Part shown: positions 1-9,669 of the stretch, piece by piece
How positions within the stretch are numbered: position 1 is the first letter of the stretch
Layout: every line of letters starts with the position of its first letter
NCBI RefSeq assembly: GCF_001858025.1
Contig: NZ_LZQD01000003.1
Location: 191,520-247,648, forward strand
Reading direction: 5' to 3'
DNA length: 56,129 nucleotides
Origin: Trichormus sp. NMC-1
GTDB taxonomy: Bacteria > Cyanobacteriota > Cyanobacteriia > Cyanobacteriales > Nostocaceae
Notes under the pieces: model-generated
Seen by the model: the letters and a program-made list of their open reading frames with translations, nothing else
The model's database searches: none
Told to the model about the DNA's origin: nothing
Made by a program: the position numbers and the translations under genes

Positions 1-96
1 GGTAGTCCGTAACCTACCATAAATTTAGGGGATAATGGTGGATTAGCGCAACGTAACCCACCCTACAAATTGGGTATTTTTTTATTTGGAAGTCCC
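1..96. mobile_element. Right end of a MITE-like repeat, cut by the window edge
   Basis: The repeat holds the internal GTGGGTTACG-type sequence and ends in GGAAGTCCC followed by TAA. The same internal sequence and a related terminal repeat occur at 12306-12450 (complete) and about 50565-50690 (one end decayed). The terminus faces the 3' end of the GH57 gene. Only one end is visible here, so the family assignment rests on comparison with the complete copy. Confidence 0.6.
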
Positions 97-121
97 TAAG
101 AATTAGGGTATATGAGGCTTA

Positions 122-2356
122 TCAAGGTACTTCAATAGGAATCAAAGTATTTTCCGGTAAATAGCTGTGAAAACAACCTTCATCTGCTAATGCCAAAATT
201 AGGCGCAGGGGATAATCGGGAGGAACTTGCAAATCTGCCCAAGGTATTGCCACCTCTAAACAATTATTTAAAGCAGCTTGAGCGCGACTAGCACGAGGAT
301 GCCATTGATAATTATCTCCTGCTTCTCGAAATTGAATTGATTGGGTGAGTAAGTTAATTTCTAAATGATGATGATATAGATAATTAACTGGTGCAATATC
401 TGGTACTTCCGCTAAAGGTATGGGGCTATTTACCATTGTTTTATCTGGATAATACCAGAGTAAATTTAACTCGGTTGGTAAACCTTTTCCTGGGGTAACG
501 CCACTTTTAAAATCTATTCGCACATAAAAATTCAGGTGATCTACTCCATACCAAAGTCGCTGGATTAGGCTGCTGTTGTGCATTGTTCCCCTTGCACCGC
601 CAACTTCTATCCGTCCGGCTTTGTCCCAGTCTTGTTCATCACCTTTACCATCAATAACTGGATGAATAAATCCTGCTGGTCGATGGTCAATTCGTGCTTC
701 ATGCAATTCTACGGCTTTTCTTAAATAGCCCGGTATGGGTTCATTTAAGGCTTTATAAATGCCATAAAGATGCTCTCGAAATAATTGATCAAAGATGGCA
801 TCTTGATTTGATGAATGTCCTTCACCAAACCACCAAAACCAGTCGGAACCTTCGGCGGCATATAAGGCTTCCCAAGCAGCAGGGTTGTTTTCTTCGGTAG
901 CTTCGGGATGACTGGCTAGGACTTTTCTAGCTTCTGTTAGGTAGTCCCAAGCGCGATTTTTGGCAGGATCACCTATCCAGGTGGTGAAACTGCCATCTAC
1001 CCAGGAACCGCTGTGTAGTTGTTCTCCGGGGATGGTGGCTGTGGGAGGAAACTTGTCTAGGAATTCGGAGACGGTGACAAGTTTGATATGAGGTTCGTCA
1101 CTCAAGCTTTGATATAAGGTTTCTAGGAAAGGTTTACCGTCTTGGGGATAAAATTCCCAGCAATTTTCACCATCTAAGGCAATGGTAACTAACCAAGGTT
1201 GATCGCTGGGGTTGTCTCTTTGCATTTTAGCGATCGCTTGCAAATGTCCCACTAAATCTGCCGTAGCCTGTTTTGGCGGCATCGCCCCATAGGTAAAACC
1301 AATCAAATCTGATAATCTATGGTCGCGGAATACTATGGATAAATCACCTGCTGGAGTTTGCAAACGATAAGGACGATAAAGCAGTTCTGGTTGCTGCACA
1401 TTTCCCGCCCCATCCCGATGGAAAAAGTGTCTCAGCGTCCAACCTAGGACGGCCTCATCTGAGCAAATCCAATTAAATCCCTGTTTAACAATATACGGTA
1501 AAATTTCTGGGCTGACTGACTGTTCAGAAGGCCATAAACCACGGGGATTTTGCCCAAATCGGTCGTGATATAAATCCCACGATTTCTGCAAATGACGAGG
1601 AATATCTTCCACCCACTGAAAGCGACGGTCAGGTAATATCATATTTGGCACTGCTACCCGCCCAGAATTAGTATCAGCTAATAAGGGTAAAATCGGGTGA
1701 GTGTATGGGGTTGTGGTGACTTCTAGCTGCCCTGAGTCCTGCATTTTCCGGTGTTGGGGAATAATGCGACTGAGGATTTGGCGCTGTTTAGAATAAATGC
1801 GTTGGCGATCGCTTAAAGTAAAATTCCGTCCCTGTTGCAACCAAGCTGCAATTTCTGGGTCATCCCAAAATAGCGGGTCAATCCAAGCCAGATTATGCCA
1901 AGCTAGTAAATCTCCGTAATCTGGCAATTCCCAATTTGCTAAACACCAATTTTGTCCCTTTTCCTGCCTTTGATAATACAACTCGGCATAGCGAGGATGG
2001 GGATCTATCAGTGTGTGGTGGTTAGCATCAAAAAAATGTTGAACAATAAATTCCCGCTGTTCTGTGGTTAACTTTTCCACAGGTGTCAAACTGGCTGTGA
2101 GGTAAGGATCAAGAGCAGTACCAGCAATATAATCTTCCAGTTGTAATATTAAAGATGGTACTAAATTCACCGTTTGGTGTAACTTGGGATACTTCTCCAG
2201 CAGCAATATCAAATCTAGATAATCCTTAGTACCATGCAACCGTACCCAAGGTAGACGGTAATGCTGGCTATCTGAAACCGAACCGCTGCTGCCAGGAGAC
2301 TTGTAAAGTGGCTGATGTTGATGCCAGATAAAAGCGACGTACAGGGGATGGGACAT
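122..2356 (-). CDS. GH57 family glycoside hydrolase (alpha-amylase/amylopullulanase type)
   Basis: This 744-residue protein begins with the GH57 signature HQHQP at residues 12-16. The likely catalytic nucleophile is E278 in GLWPSE (third conserved region) and the likely acid/base is D395 in ALDGENCWE (fourth). The (beta/alpha)7 barrel and helical part cover roughly residues 1-520. The last 180 residues look like a beta-sandwich accessory domain with many aromatic residues. No signal peptide is seen, so it should act in the cytoplasm on alpha-glucans such as glycogen; the exact bond specificity cannot be read from sequence. It stands alone on the minus strand, separated from the NFU gene by 203 bp. 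A second GH57 protein, the branching enzyme, lies at the other end of the window. Confidence 0.85.
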   Translation of the reverse strand: MSHPLYVAFIWHQHQPLYKSPGSSGSVSDSQHYRLPWVRLHGTKDYLDLILLLEKYPKLHQTVNLVPSLILQLEDYIAGTALDPYLTASLTPVEKLTTEQREFIVQHFFDANHHTLIDPHPRYAELYYQRQEKGQNWCLANWELPDYGDLLAWHNLAWIDPLFWDDPEIAAWLQQGRNFTLSDRQRIYSKQRQILSRIIPQHRKMQDSGQLEVTTTPYTHPILPLLADTNSGRVAVPNMILPDRRFQWVEDIPRHLQKSWDLYHDRFGQNPRGLWPSEQSVSPEILPYIVKQGFNWICSDEAVLGWTLRHFFHRDGAGNVQQPELLYRPYRLQTPAGDLSIVFRDHRLSDLIGFTYGAMPPKQATADLVGHLQAIAKMQRDNPSDQPWLVTIALDGENCWEFYPQDGKPFLETLYQSLSDEPHIKLVTVSEFLDKFPPTATIPGEQLHSGSWVDGSFTTWIGDPAKNRAWDYLTEARKVLASHPEATEENNPAAWEALYAAEGSDWFWWFGEGHSSNQDAIFDQLFREHLYGIYKALNEPIPGYLRKAVELHEARIDHRPAGFIHPVIDGKGDEQDWDKAGRIEVGGARGTMHNSSLIQRLWYGVDHLNFYVRIDFKSGVTPGKGLPTELNLLWYYPDKTMVNSPIPLAEVPDIAPVNYLYHHHLEINLLTQSIQFREAGDNYQWHPRASRAQAALNNCLEVAIPWADLQVPPDYPLRLILALADEGCFHSYLPENTLIPIEVP

Positions 2357-2514
2357 AGGTATTTATAAGTAATTGAGAATTTGCTAATAATGTTGAATTA
2401 TGAATGATAAATTATCCAATATAACAATTCACCCCAGGTAATTAATTATGGGAGATGGGTAATAAATAGGAAGGAGCCTCAAAGGCAGAGTGTATAGGGA
2501 AAAAATTCTCTTCC

Positions 2515-2559
2515 TTCTCCCCATCTCCCCATCTTCCCATCTCCCTATCTCCCCAGTCC
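2515..2559. repeat. C-rich short tandem repeat abutting the nfu stop codon
   Basis: Imperfect repeats of CCATCTCC/CCCTATCT run directly up to the TAG stop of the NFU gene on the minus strand. The same G/C-rich octamer theme (GATGGGGA on the other strand) recurs at 6418-6480, 20624-20672 and 24228-24262. Confidence 0.7.
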
Positions 2560-2799
2560 CTAGATAACTTGTTCGATTTCGGAAATTTCGGGAATCATTT
2601 CCTTGAGACGGCGTTCAATACCCATTCTCAGAGTCATTGCGGAACTAGGACAAGAACCGCAAGCACCTTGCAACCGCAGTTTCACAATGGGACCATCCAG
2701 TTCAACTAGTTCCACATTACCGCCATCAGACATCAGATAAGGGCGCATTTCATCTAATACAGTTTCAACGTTTTCAGTTGTCAGTTCCATAGTTTCCAT
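2560..2799 (-). CDS. NFU (NifU C-terminal domain) iron-sulfur scaffold protein
   Basis: This 79-residue protein is a stand-alone NifU C-terminal domain. It has the cluster-binding CxxC at C47/C50 in ACGSCPSS and the typical [11 protein letters not shown] segment just before it. Its length matches the small cyanobacterial NFU proteins that assemble and hand on [4Fe-4S] clusters to targets such as photosystem I. The start is METMELT; an alternative ATG three codons downstream would give MELT. It is monocistronic. The stop codon touches a C-rich tandem repeat. The cysteine desulfurase at 12872-14041 could supply sulfur, but the two genes are not linked. Confidence 0.93.
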   Translation of the reverse strand: METMELTTENVETVLDEMRPYLMSDGGNVELVELDGPIVKLRLQGACGSCPSSAMTLRMGIERRLKEMIPEISEIEQVI

Positions 2800-2959
2800 A
2801 GTTTTAGACCTGTTAAGTTAACAATGAGTGTGAAAATTGGATTTTAGGAATTTTATCCATTACCCAAAATATCCAAAATTTTTGGCTTTTGCTGATTCAA
2901 ATCGATCCTAGACCCAATTGCCACTATATTGTGGGTTATCTGTTTTTAATGACCTGTAA

Positions 2960-3101
2960 CAAAACTGTTGCCAGTTCTATAGCGGTTGTCAGTTATCGCA
3001 ACGGACAAGGCGGTTAGGACATCAGCTAATGATAAAACTTAGACACCAAAAGACTTTTAAGCTCTGTCACCTGTCACCTGTCACCTGTCACCTGTCACCT
3101 G
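2960..3101 (-). repeat. Dispersed ~100-bp repeat headed by a CAGGTGA heptamer array (copy A)
   Basis: Read on the minus strand, five CAGGTGA/CACCTGT heptamers start right after the stop of the DUF3386 gene. They are followed by about 65 bp (TGTCTAAGTTTTATCAT, TGATGTCCTAACC and neighbours). A similar sequence, about 85-90% identical by eye, lies at 55901-56000, also directly after a stop codon and in the same orientation relative to the gene. Confidence 0.8.
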
Positions 3102-3749
3102 CTATAACAGCTTGATATTAGAGTATGTGAACTCAGTGATGGAGTCTGCAACCTCACTAACACCGTTGTCATGCTCTTCTACAACCTGTTTAGTCATGAT
3201 GTAATAGTCGCCAAATTTTTGATAGGTGTCTGTAAATTTGAGAACGCTGTTAACTTCGTTGGTTTTGGAGTTACAAAAAACTACATCATATTGACTGGCA
3301 ATGTAACCAGCACCTGTATCAAAATAATCCCAAGTATCAATGACCAAAGCCATGCGACCCATAACGCGATTTTCTTGACAAATTCTGCGATCGCGGATTT
3401 TATACTGGGAATCTATAGATTCACCTTTGACTAAAACTGTGACTGAGCCTGTTTCATCTGTTTGTCCCAATATAAACTCGTGCTGATTGTGAGACTGTTG
3501 GAAATTGTAGGGTTTGCAGCGTGTGACTGTTTCCTGCAACTGGATATAAATACCTTCTTCTATTTGTTGATCTGCAACGCCTATAACTTCTACGTCTAAG
3601 TCGCGGTTAATGTGAATCTTGCCAGTGTAAACTTCGCTTCCCTGTAGCAGTTGTACATCTGCACTGTAGCCAGGAAAGTTATCGTCCCAAGTGTAACGAC
3701 TTTCGTAAGCTGTTTGGAATAAAACGCCTGCGGTTGTCTGAACTGTCAT
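3102..3749 (-). CDS. DUF3386 family protein
   Basis: This 215-residue soluble protein matches the DUF3386 family of cyanobacteria as I recall it. Recognisable segments are the aromatic-rich start (TAYESRYTWDDNFPGY) and the DRRICQENRVMGRMALVI region. It has no signal peptide or membrane segment. The biochemical role is unknown. The gene starts 97 bp from the 3' end of the histidine kinase gene on the same strand, with a REP-like palindrome between them, so co-transcription is doubtful. The stop codon TAG is immediately followed by the CAGGTGA tandem repeat. Confidence 0.7.
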   Translation of the reverse strand: MTVQTTAGVLFQTAYESRYTWDDNFPGYSADVQLLQGSEVYTGKIHINRDLDVEVIGVADQQIEEGIYIQLQETVTRCKPYNFQQSHNQHEFILGQTDETGSVTVLVKGESIDSQYKIRDRRICQENRVMGRMALVIDTWDYFDTGAGYIASQYDVVFCNSKTNEVNSVLKFTDTYQKFGDYYIMTKQVVEEHDNGVSEVADSITEFTYSNIKLL

Positions 3750-3776
3750 ACAAGCACTTTGACCTTTTTTAAATTT

Positions 3777-3815
3777 GGAGCGTTCGCGCAGCGTCTCGTA
3801 GAGAAGCGACTTGAC
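3777..3815. repeat. REP-like palindromic repeat, copy 1
   Basis: This 39-bp sequence (starting GGAGCGTTCGCGCAGCGTCT) is identical to 15196-15234. The two copies sit in unrelated intergenic contexts. Internal complementarity around AGCGTCTC/GAGAAGCG gives a short hairpin. It looks like a dispersed extragenic palindrome. Confidence 0.8.
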
Positions 3816-3845
3816 TTCACTTTTATCTAGTGTAGTTTGAGTAGT

Positions 3846-5630
3846 TCAATTTAGAGTTTCTATCTCACATTCGCTAGGGGAACACAGCACTGGTTGTTGA
3901 TAAAGTGGAACTGTAAACGTGACAGTTGAGCCAAGTCCTTCGCCTAAACTGTAGAAATGGACTTCACCCCCCATTGCTTCTATGAGCTTTTGGGATATAG
4001 TCAGTCCTAAACCTGTGCCACCGTAATGACGAGTGCGGGAACCATCCACTTGGGAAAATAATTGAAACAGTTTATCTTGCTTATCTAGGGAAACACCAAT
4101 GCCAGTATCTGCGACTCGGACTTTGACAATGCCAGGTAATGCCTGTGGTTGCAGTTTGCCTTTGCTTTTTTTCAGGACTAAATCGGCGCTAATCGTGACA
4201 CCACCTTCGTGAGTAAATTTAATGGCATTACCTACCAAATTGAGCATAACTTGTAACAATCTTTGATAGTTGCCTTGGACGATGATTTCATCAGAGGTGA
4301 TAGGCATTTGCATCTGGAAGCTGAGGTTTCTCATCTCCGCTTGGGGACGCGTAAAGCTTTCTACATCACTAAATAACTCATTTAGCTTAACTGGAGCGCA
4401 ATCTAGCTCCATTTTGCCTGCTTCGATTTTGGCAATGTCTAAAATATCATTGAGAATATTCAGTAGATGTAGTGATAATTGGTGAGCTTCTGTCAAAAAC
4501 TGATTTTGTTCTTCGGGATCATCTGCCATCCCTTCTAAAATCAGCTTCAAAAAGCCGATCATGCCATTTAGCGGAGTACGAATTTCATGGGATACATTAG
4601 CCAGAAATTCGCTTTTTAAGCGGGAAGCTTCTTCAGCTTTTTGCCGCGCGGCTTCTAGTTCTTTATATAAAGTAGCGTGAGCGATCGCAGTTCCCAGCTG
4701 ATCTGCTAGTTCTTTAGTTAATTCTCGTTCTGTTTCTGTCAACAGGTAGCATTCATTGTTTAAGCTTAAGGCAACTAACCCATTTGCTTGGTCTTGATAA
4801 CTAGTAGCAACCAACAAAAATTTTTGCGAACCAGAACTTATCTGCACAGGCATCTCTATCACCATCGGTTCTAGAGTAGTCAAAGCCTGAGTAAAAGCAG
4901 GCTCAGAAGATATATCTATTTCCGAGCCAAGCATGGAATCTAACTCTGGTTGGTGATATTCAGCGATTACCTGGACTTTTGAGCTAGAAGGCTGATAAGG
5001 ACAGATAATACAACGCTCTAGCTTGAGGACTTTTCCTAAACTGTCAACTGTTTGCTGCCAAATAACATCTAGATCCAGTGTCCGCCGGATATTTCTGGTG
5101 ATTTTATTTAATAATTTTTGGTGTTGCGGCGATGCCTGTGGCACGCTAGACGAAGGCAAAGCTGGTTCTTGTTGTGAAGGCGAAATAGAAGCCTGATTCA
5201 CTTCTTGAGCCTTGGCTGTGGCTTGCAACAACCTACCCATCACCAAAACTGTAGTCGCGGCTTGACCCAATCGCGGCATAATCGGAGTGATTGTCAACTC
5301 CAACTCTAATAACTCCTGACTGCATTTAAACCAGCACTGAACCCTTTCCGGGACTAAGCTTGTCAAAATCCGGTGTAATCGTTCCAGATAAGCAACTTTA
5401 TCCACCGGAGTAAAGTTTTCACTCTCATTGAGCGCATCAACTCTTTTCTCAGTCTTTAAATCTAGGAGTTCGCTATGCTGCCAATCAAATGTCAGATAGC
5501 GCCCAGTCCGATCTTGCGTATATACCAACTCGGAGCCGAGAGTTAATAATGCGCCATTCGTCGCGCGGGGAATAGATTCCCGATTCTGAGAAAATAAATT
5601 CGGCAATTGGGTATTTGCAGTAATAGTCAT
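3846..5630 (-). CDS. GAF-domain sensor histidine kinase
   Basis: This 594-residue cytoplasmic protein has a PAS-like N-terminal region (about 25-140), a low-complexity Ser/Pro/Gln linker (145-170), a GAF domain (about 180-322), a short coiled coil, a HisKA domain with phosphoacceptor H348 in ANVSHEIRTPLNG, and a HATPase_c domain with N box (NLVGNAIKF), DTGIG and GTGLGL. It has no receiver domain and no membrane segment. The GAF domain lacks an obvious Cys-His pair, so bilin binding is not predicted. No response regulator gene is adjacent, so the partner is unknown. The gene is transcribed alone and ends 97 bp before the DUF3386 gene. Confidence 0.88.
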   Translation of the reverse strand: MTITANTQLPNLFSQNRESIPRATNGALLTLGSELVYTQDRTGRYLTFDWQHSELLDLKTEKRVDALNESENFTPVDKVAYLERLHRILTSLVPERVQCWFKCSQELLELELTITPIMPRLGQAATTVLVMGRLLQATAKAQEVNQASISPSQQEPALPSSSVPQASPQHQKLLNKITRNIRRTLDLDVIWQQTVDSLGKVLKLERCIICPYQPSSSKVQVIAEYHQPELDSMLGSEIDISSEPAFTQALTTLEPMVIEMPVQISSGSQKFLLVATSYQDQANGLVALSLNNECYLLTETERELTKELADQLGTAIAHATLYKELEAARQKAEEASRLKSEFLANVSHEIRTPLNGMIGFLKLILEGMADDPEEQNQFLTEAHQLSLHLLNILNDILDIAKIEAGKMELDCAPVKLNELFSDVESFTRPQAEMRNLSFQMQMPITSDEIIVQGNYQRLLQVMLNLVGNAIKFTHEGGVTISADLVLKKSKGKLQPQALPGIVKVRVADTGIGVSLDKQDKLFQLFSQVDGSRTRHYGGTGLGLTISQKLIEAMGGEVHFYSLGEGLGSTVTFTVPLYQQPVLCSPSECEIETLN

Positions 5631-5823
5631 TAATCGAGTTGGATAGACAAATTGCTTTCCACCGTAGTTGTACTAAAGCTGCTTAAATTTTGGCATAAAC
5701 TTTTACAGCTTTTACATTTTCGATTGTGTATTTTTGCCTTTCCTGGAATCTAGCGCCTTAAAATTTACATTTCTCATCATTAGAGTCAATAGGCAACAGG
5801 CAGCAGAAAATTAATCACTAATT

Positions 5824-6060
5824 TCAATCGTTCCATTCCCCGCGAGGAGGAACTGGTGTCCGCACAGGGGTGCGTGTTAGCTCATCATCTCTGGGTACAT
5901 CACCCCGCAACCATTGGCGGATAGCTACCTCAATCACTTTACTTGGGTCATTGGTAAGATGCTGAATTTGTGCTATTAACTCGGAGTCTAGGCGAACGGC
6001 TATTTCTACCTTATCGGGGTGTTTGTTTTCCGCATCGGTAGGTTTTTCTTGCATATTCAT
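5824..6060 (-). CDS. Small ribbon-helix-helix-like protein
   Basis: This 78-residue protein has a charged N-terminus, a central segment that reads as a ribbon-helix-helix (a short strand EIAVRLDSEL, then a helix around IEVAIRQWLRG), and a Pro/Arg-rich tail. RHH proteins of this size are usually DNA-binding regulators or antitoxins. No toxin gene is next to it: upstream is a 540-bp gap and downstream is the kinase gene. It could be a stand-alone regulator. The fold call is by eye and no function can be assigned. Confidence 0.6.
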   Translation of the reverse strand: MNMQEKPTDAENKHPDKVEIAVRLDSELIAQIQHLTNDPSKVIEVAIRQWLRGDVPRDDELTRTPVRTPVPPRGEWND

Positions 6061-6417
6061 AGGTTTAGATGCTCTGAAATGGTTTTGTCCAAAGCTTTGT
6101 CAAGCAGTTATATTCATGATTCAGGCTATTTCACTGACAAATATTTAAAAAGTACAGTTACATAGTTACCCGAAATAGTACCAAAATAACAGCGTCAGGT
6201 TTTAAGTGGCAATTTTCTGATAACTCGCTAGACAGTAGCTCCCCTCTCTAGAAGTTTTGTCCGTAAATCAGTAGTTGCAGGTAATTACCGTTGGCAATTA
6301 CTTATTATCCCTAAGTGTAATTAATTTATATTTATTGTAAGCCCCTAGTTGATGAATTCCAGCAGCTATCAATAGAGTTTCATAATATCCTTAAAAATTC
6401 ACCTACCCTTGTGAGGA

Positions 6418-6480
6418 TGGGGAGACGCGGGGATGGGGTGATGGGGTGATGGGGTGATGGGGAGACGCGGGGACGCGGAG
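6418..6480. repeat. G-rich short tandem repeat
   Basis: Repeats of GGGGTGAT and GGGGAGACGC form a G-rich block. The same words recur at 20624-20672 and 24228-24262. Confidence 0.75.
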
Positions 6481-6502
6481 AAAATTAAGAATAACTTAAT
6501 CA

Positions 6503-6533
6503 CCAATGACCAATGACCAATGACCAATGACCA
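6503..6533. repeat. Heptamer STRR, CCAATGA x4
   Basis: Four perfect copies of CCAATGA plus CCA lie about 70 bp upstream of the lepA start. It is a typical cyanobacterial short tandemly repeated repetitive sequence. Confidence 0.9.
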
Positions 6534-6600
6534 AAGAAAGCATTAAAATACATGAAGTAAATAGCTTTCACTTTGGTTGCTGCTTAAGCAAAGATAGTAT

Positions 6601-8412
6601 ATGACTGACGTTCCCGCAGTTCGCATTCGCAATTTTTGTATTATTGCTCACATTGACCACGGGAAATCAACTCTCGCTGATCGCCTACTACAAGCCACTG
6701 GGACTGTAGAAGACCGACAGATGAAGGAACAGTTTCTCGATAATATGGATTTGGAACGGGAGCGCGGCATTACAATTAAGCTGCAAGCTGCCCGGATGAA
6801 TTATACAGCTAAGGACGGTCAGCAGTATGTATTAAACTTAATTGATACGCCGGGACACGTTGACTTTTCTTATGAGGTGTCGAGAAGTTTGGCAGCTTGT
6901 GAAGGCGCTTTATTGGTTGTAGATGCCTCCCAAGGTGTAGAAGCTCAAACACTGGCAAATGTGTATTTAGCTCTGGAACATAACCTAGAAATTATTCCAG
7001 TTTTGAATAAAATTGATTTACCAGGAGCAGAACCTGACAGGGTAATTGGTGAAATTGAAGAAATTATCGGTTTAGATTGCAGTGGGGCAATTTTAGCTTC
7101 TGCTAAAGAAGGAATTGGGATTCCGGAAATTTTAGAAGCAATTGTTGAGCGAGTACCACCAGCACCCGATAAAGTTGATGAACGCTTACGGGCGTTGATT
7201 TTTGATAGCTACTATGACAGTTATCGAGGCGTAATTGTCTACTTTCGGGTGATGGATGGTAGTGTCAGAAAGGGCGATCGCATTTACTTGATGGCATCTG
7301 GTAAAGAATACGATATTGACGAGATAGGCATTCTTTCTCCCACCCAAAAGCAAGTTGAAGAACTACACGCTGGTGAAGTGGGCTATTTAGCTGCATCTAT
7401 CAGGGCTGTAGCTGATGCACGGGTAGGAGACACCATGACCCTATCTAAGTCCAAAGCCACAGAAGCTTTACCTGGTTACACCGAAGCTAACCCAATGGTT
7501 TTTTGTGGAATGTTCCCTATTGATGCCGATCAATTTGAAGATTTGCGGGAAGCTTTAGAAAAACTCGAACTCAACGATGCAGCCCTGCATTACGAACCGG
7601 AAACTTCTAGTGCAATGGGGTTTGGCTTCCGTTGTGGGTTCTTGGGTTTACTGCACATGGAAATTGTCCAGGAACGCCTAGAACGTGAGTATAACCTAGA
7701 TTTAATTATCACAGCCCCTTCGGTGGTTTACAAAGTCATCACCATCAAAGGTGAGGAAGTGTACATTGATAATCCTAGCCGCCTACCCTCTCCCAATGAA
7801 CGCGAAAGAATAGAAGAACCTTATGTGAAAGTAGAAATGATTACACCGGAAACTTACGTTGGCTCTTTAATGGAGTTATCGCAAAATCGCCGGGGTATCT
7901 TCAAAGATATGAAATATCTTACCCAAGGACGGACTACACTCACCTATGAGTTACCTTTGGCAGAAGTAGTCACAGACTTTTTCGACCAAATGAAATCGCG
8001 ATCGCGTGGTTATGCCAGTATGGAATATCATCTTATTGGCTACCGTGAGAATCATTTGGTAAAGTTGGATATCATGATTAATGGTGATCCGGTGGATTCT
8101 TTAGCGATGATTGTTCATAGGGATAAAGCCTACAATGTTGGCAGAGCAATGGCTGAAAAGCTCAAAGAACTAATTCCCCGTCATCAATTCAAAGTCCCCA
8201 TTCAAGCATCTATTGGCAGTAAAGTTATTGCTAGTGAACATATCCCGGCTATGCGGAAAGATGTTTTGGCTAAATGCTACGGTGGTGATATTAGCCGGAA
8301 GAAGAAACTCTTACAGAAGCAAGCCAAGGGTAAAAAACGGATGAAAGCAGTAGGTACAGTGGATGTACCACAGGAAGCTTTTATGGCTGTACTGCGCTTA
8401 GATCAAAACTAA
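6601..8412 (+). CDS. lepA: Elongation factor 4 (LepA), ribosomal back-translocase GTPase
   Basis: This 603-residue translational GTPase is close in length to E. coli LepA (599). The G1 motif AHIDHGKS is at residues 16-23, followed by the ERERGIT switch I region, DTPGH, and NKID. The EF-G-like domains II, III and V follow, and the LepA-specific C-terminal domain ends in the basic [16 protein letters not shown] segment. It binds the 70S ribosome and acts on stalled or mis-translocated complexes, helping under ionic or temperature stress. The ATG is chosen because it begins the conserved N-terminus. It is a single gene with a long upstream region containing STRRs. Confidence 0.97.
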   Translation: MTDVPAVRIRNFCIIAHIDHGKSTLADRLLQATGTVEDRQMKEQFLDNMDLERERGITIKLQAARMNYTAKDGQQYVLNLIDTPGHVDFSYEVSRSLAACEGALLVVDASQGVEAQTLANVYLALEHNLEIIPVLNKIDLPGAEPDRVIGEIEEIIGLDCSGAILASAKEGIGIPEILEAIVERVPPAPDKVDERLRALIFDSYYDSYRGVIVYFRVMDGSVRKGDRIYLMASGKEYDIDEIGILSPTQKQVEELHAGEVGYLAASIRAVADARVGDTMTLSKSKATEALPGYTEANPMVFCGMFPIDADQFEDLREALEKLELNDAALHYEPETSSAMGFGFRCGFLGLLHMEIVQERLEREYNLDLIITAPSVVYKVITIKGEEVYIDNPSRLPSPNERERIEEPYVKVEMITPETYVGSLMELSQNRRGIFKDMKYLTQGRTTLTYELPLAEVVTDFFDQMKSRSRGYASMEYHLIGYRENHLVKLDIMINGDPVDSLAMIVHRDKAYNVGRAMAEKLKELIPRHQFKVPIQASIGSKVIASEHIPAMRKDVLAKCYGGDISRKKKLLQKQAKGKKRMKAVGTVDVPQEAFMAVLRLDQN

Positions 8413-8572
8413 GATTACCGAAGCTGGGAAAACCCTCAAGAATGGTCGGTTAAGGGGGAAAAGGAAGAAAAAACCTTGACCCTTTAACCTTTCCCTAAAC
8501 CAACTTACTAAATCCAGGTTCTGAACTGAGATTTTGCCTTAATTACGTATCCCTAGCGGGACGGTCGGTACT

Positions 8573-8605
8573 ATTACGAATTACGAATTACGAATTACGA
8601 ATTAC
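8573..8605. repeat. Heptamer STRR, ATTACGA x4, supplying the uma2 stop codon
   Basis: Four ATTACGA units overlap the 3' end of the Uma2 gene. Read on the minus strand, the last codons AAT TCG TAA come from the repeat. The same heptamer and the same codon use occur at the end of the phytochrome kinase gene (27592-27630). Confidence 0.9.
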
Positions 8606-9377
8606 CTTGCGGTTCTATTCCCAAAGCTCTTAACTGCGCTTCTAGTTGTGCCGTGCGTTGTTGAGCTAGTTCGGCTTCTTGTTTTGCGGTTTGAGCTTCC
8701 TGTTTTGCAGTTTGAGCTTCCTGTTTTGCGGTTTGAGCTTCTTGTTGAGCTTGTTGTGCGCTTTCTGTACCTGTGGGTAAAATGTTTCCGGCTTTGTCGC
8801 ACCAACGCAACCAAATATCTTGTTTTCCCTCAAATACTCCTTCCCACAAAGTTAAACCTAAACCTACTTCTGGAAAATAGAAATCATCCGTTTCTAAATA
8901 TTGTCTAATTCCTAGTTGATAAGTACGCAGTAGCTGATCTCCCAACATTTCCAAAGGATCAAATATGGCGTAATACCAGACACCCATGCGAGCATAATCT
9001 TTTAATTTAGAACCTAATTCATTTCCTTCGCGGTTGGAAACTATTTCTATAACTACATCTGGTGCTTTACCAAACTGCCAATTAAAATAACTCCGGTTCT
9101 TCTTCTCTCCCCAATTTTCCGGCATGGTGACATCTAAACTGAGGAAAACATCCGGTACAAGCGGGGGTAAACCGATGTTATAAAAAACTCCCACATTGGC
9201 TGCGGCGATAAAGGTTTGTGACTCCGTGGGAGGCAGCCAAGCATTATATAAAACTCCTGTTAATAGACGCTGTTGTTTTTCAGAGAGAAAATTATCCACT
9301 GGGGTATCATCTTCAGTAATAATCTGGCTGATATCGGGTTCAGCAGCAAGTTCAGTTGAAAAAGCCTGTTGTACCAT
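8595..9377 (-). CDS. Uma2 family (DUF820) PD-(D/E)XK nuclease-like protein with coiled-coil tail
   Basis: This 260-residue protein has a Uma2/DUF820 domain at about residues 30-195, with PDVVIEIVSN and the following helix plus WYYAIFDP being typical of the restriction-endonuclease fold. These proteins are greatly expanded in cyanobacteria; their function is unproven. The C-terminal 50 residues are an Ala/Gln/Glu/Lys coiled coil built from the heptad TAKQEAQ repeated in tandem, encoded by a 21-bp DNA repeat (about 8680-8745). The final Asn-Ser and the stop codon come from the ATTACGA heptamer array. Confidence 0.88.
   Translation of the reverse strand: MVQQAFSTELAAEPDISQIITEDDTPVDNFLSEKQQRLLTGVLYNAWLPPTESQTFIAAANVGVFYNIGLPPLVPDVFLSLDVTMPENWGEKKNRSYFNWQFGKAPDVVIEIVSNREGNELGSKLKDYARMGVWYYAIFDPLEMLGDQLLRTYQLGIRQYLETDDFYFPEVGLGLTLWEGVFEGKQDIWLRWCDKAGNILPTGTESAQQAQQEAQTAKQEAQTAKQEAQTAKQEAELAQQRTAQLEAQLRALGIEPQGNS
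8680..8745. repeat. 21-bp in-frame coding repeat in the Uma2 gene
   Basis: About three tandem copies of a 21-bp unit encode TAKQEAQ heptads. The unit length equals one coiled-coil heptad, so copy-number change would lengthen or shorten the coiled coil without breaking the frame. Confidence 0.85.
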
Positions 9378-9669
9378 GATGAACGGCCTACTTGTATCGG
9401 TTTGGGTTTCTATAATTTAGTTTATCCTCTGGGAGTGAGCAGTGCGATTGCCTCCAGAACTGCACTCCGCACAATCGCACTCTTTGGGTATTTTAAAATC
9501 TCAAATAGTTCCCTAAGTTTGACAATTCTGATAAGCTTTATCAAAAAACATTAAAAAATTCCCAAATTTTATTAACCACCCTTATGCTACTTGCCAGACT
9601 TGTATTTTGAGATAAATATAGTTTTTCAAATTTTTTTTAAGTTTTGTAAATCATCGGGGAGTTGCGTAA
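9378..9669. other. Divergent intergenic region between Uma2 and GT4 genes
   Basis: This 292-bp region contains a perfect inverted repeat, AGTGCGATTG (9441-9450) and CAATCGCACT (9472-9481), with a 21-nt loop. The rest is AT-rich. A Shine-Dalgarno-like GGGGAG lies about 8 nt before the GT4 start. No gene was found. Confidence 0.6.

Larger units (their letters stand above)
6061..6600. other. 540-bp divergent intergenic region before lepA
   Basis: This region lies between the divergently transcribed RHH-like gene and lepA, so promoters for both should be here. It carries a small inverted repeat GTAATT...AATTAC near 6281-6301, a G-rich octamer array at about 6418-6480 and a CCAATGA heptamer array at 6503-6533. 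No gene or structured RNA was recognised. Confidence 0.6.

Noticed and set aside
2880-2935. tRNA-like sequence (GATTCAAATCGATCC)
   Set aside because: No acceptor stem or anticodon arm can be drawn around it.
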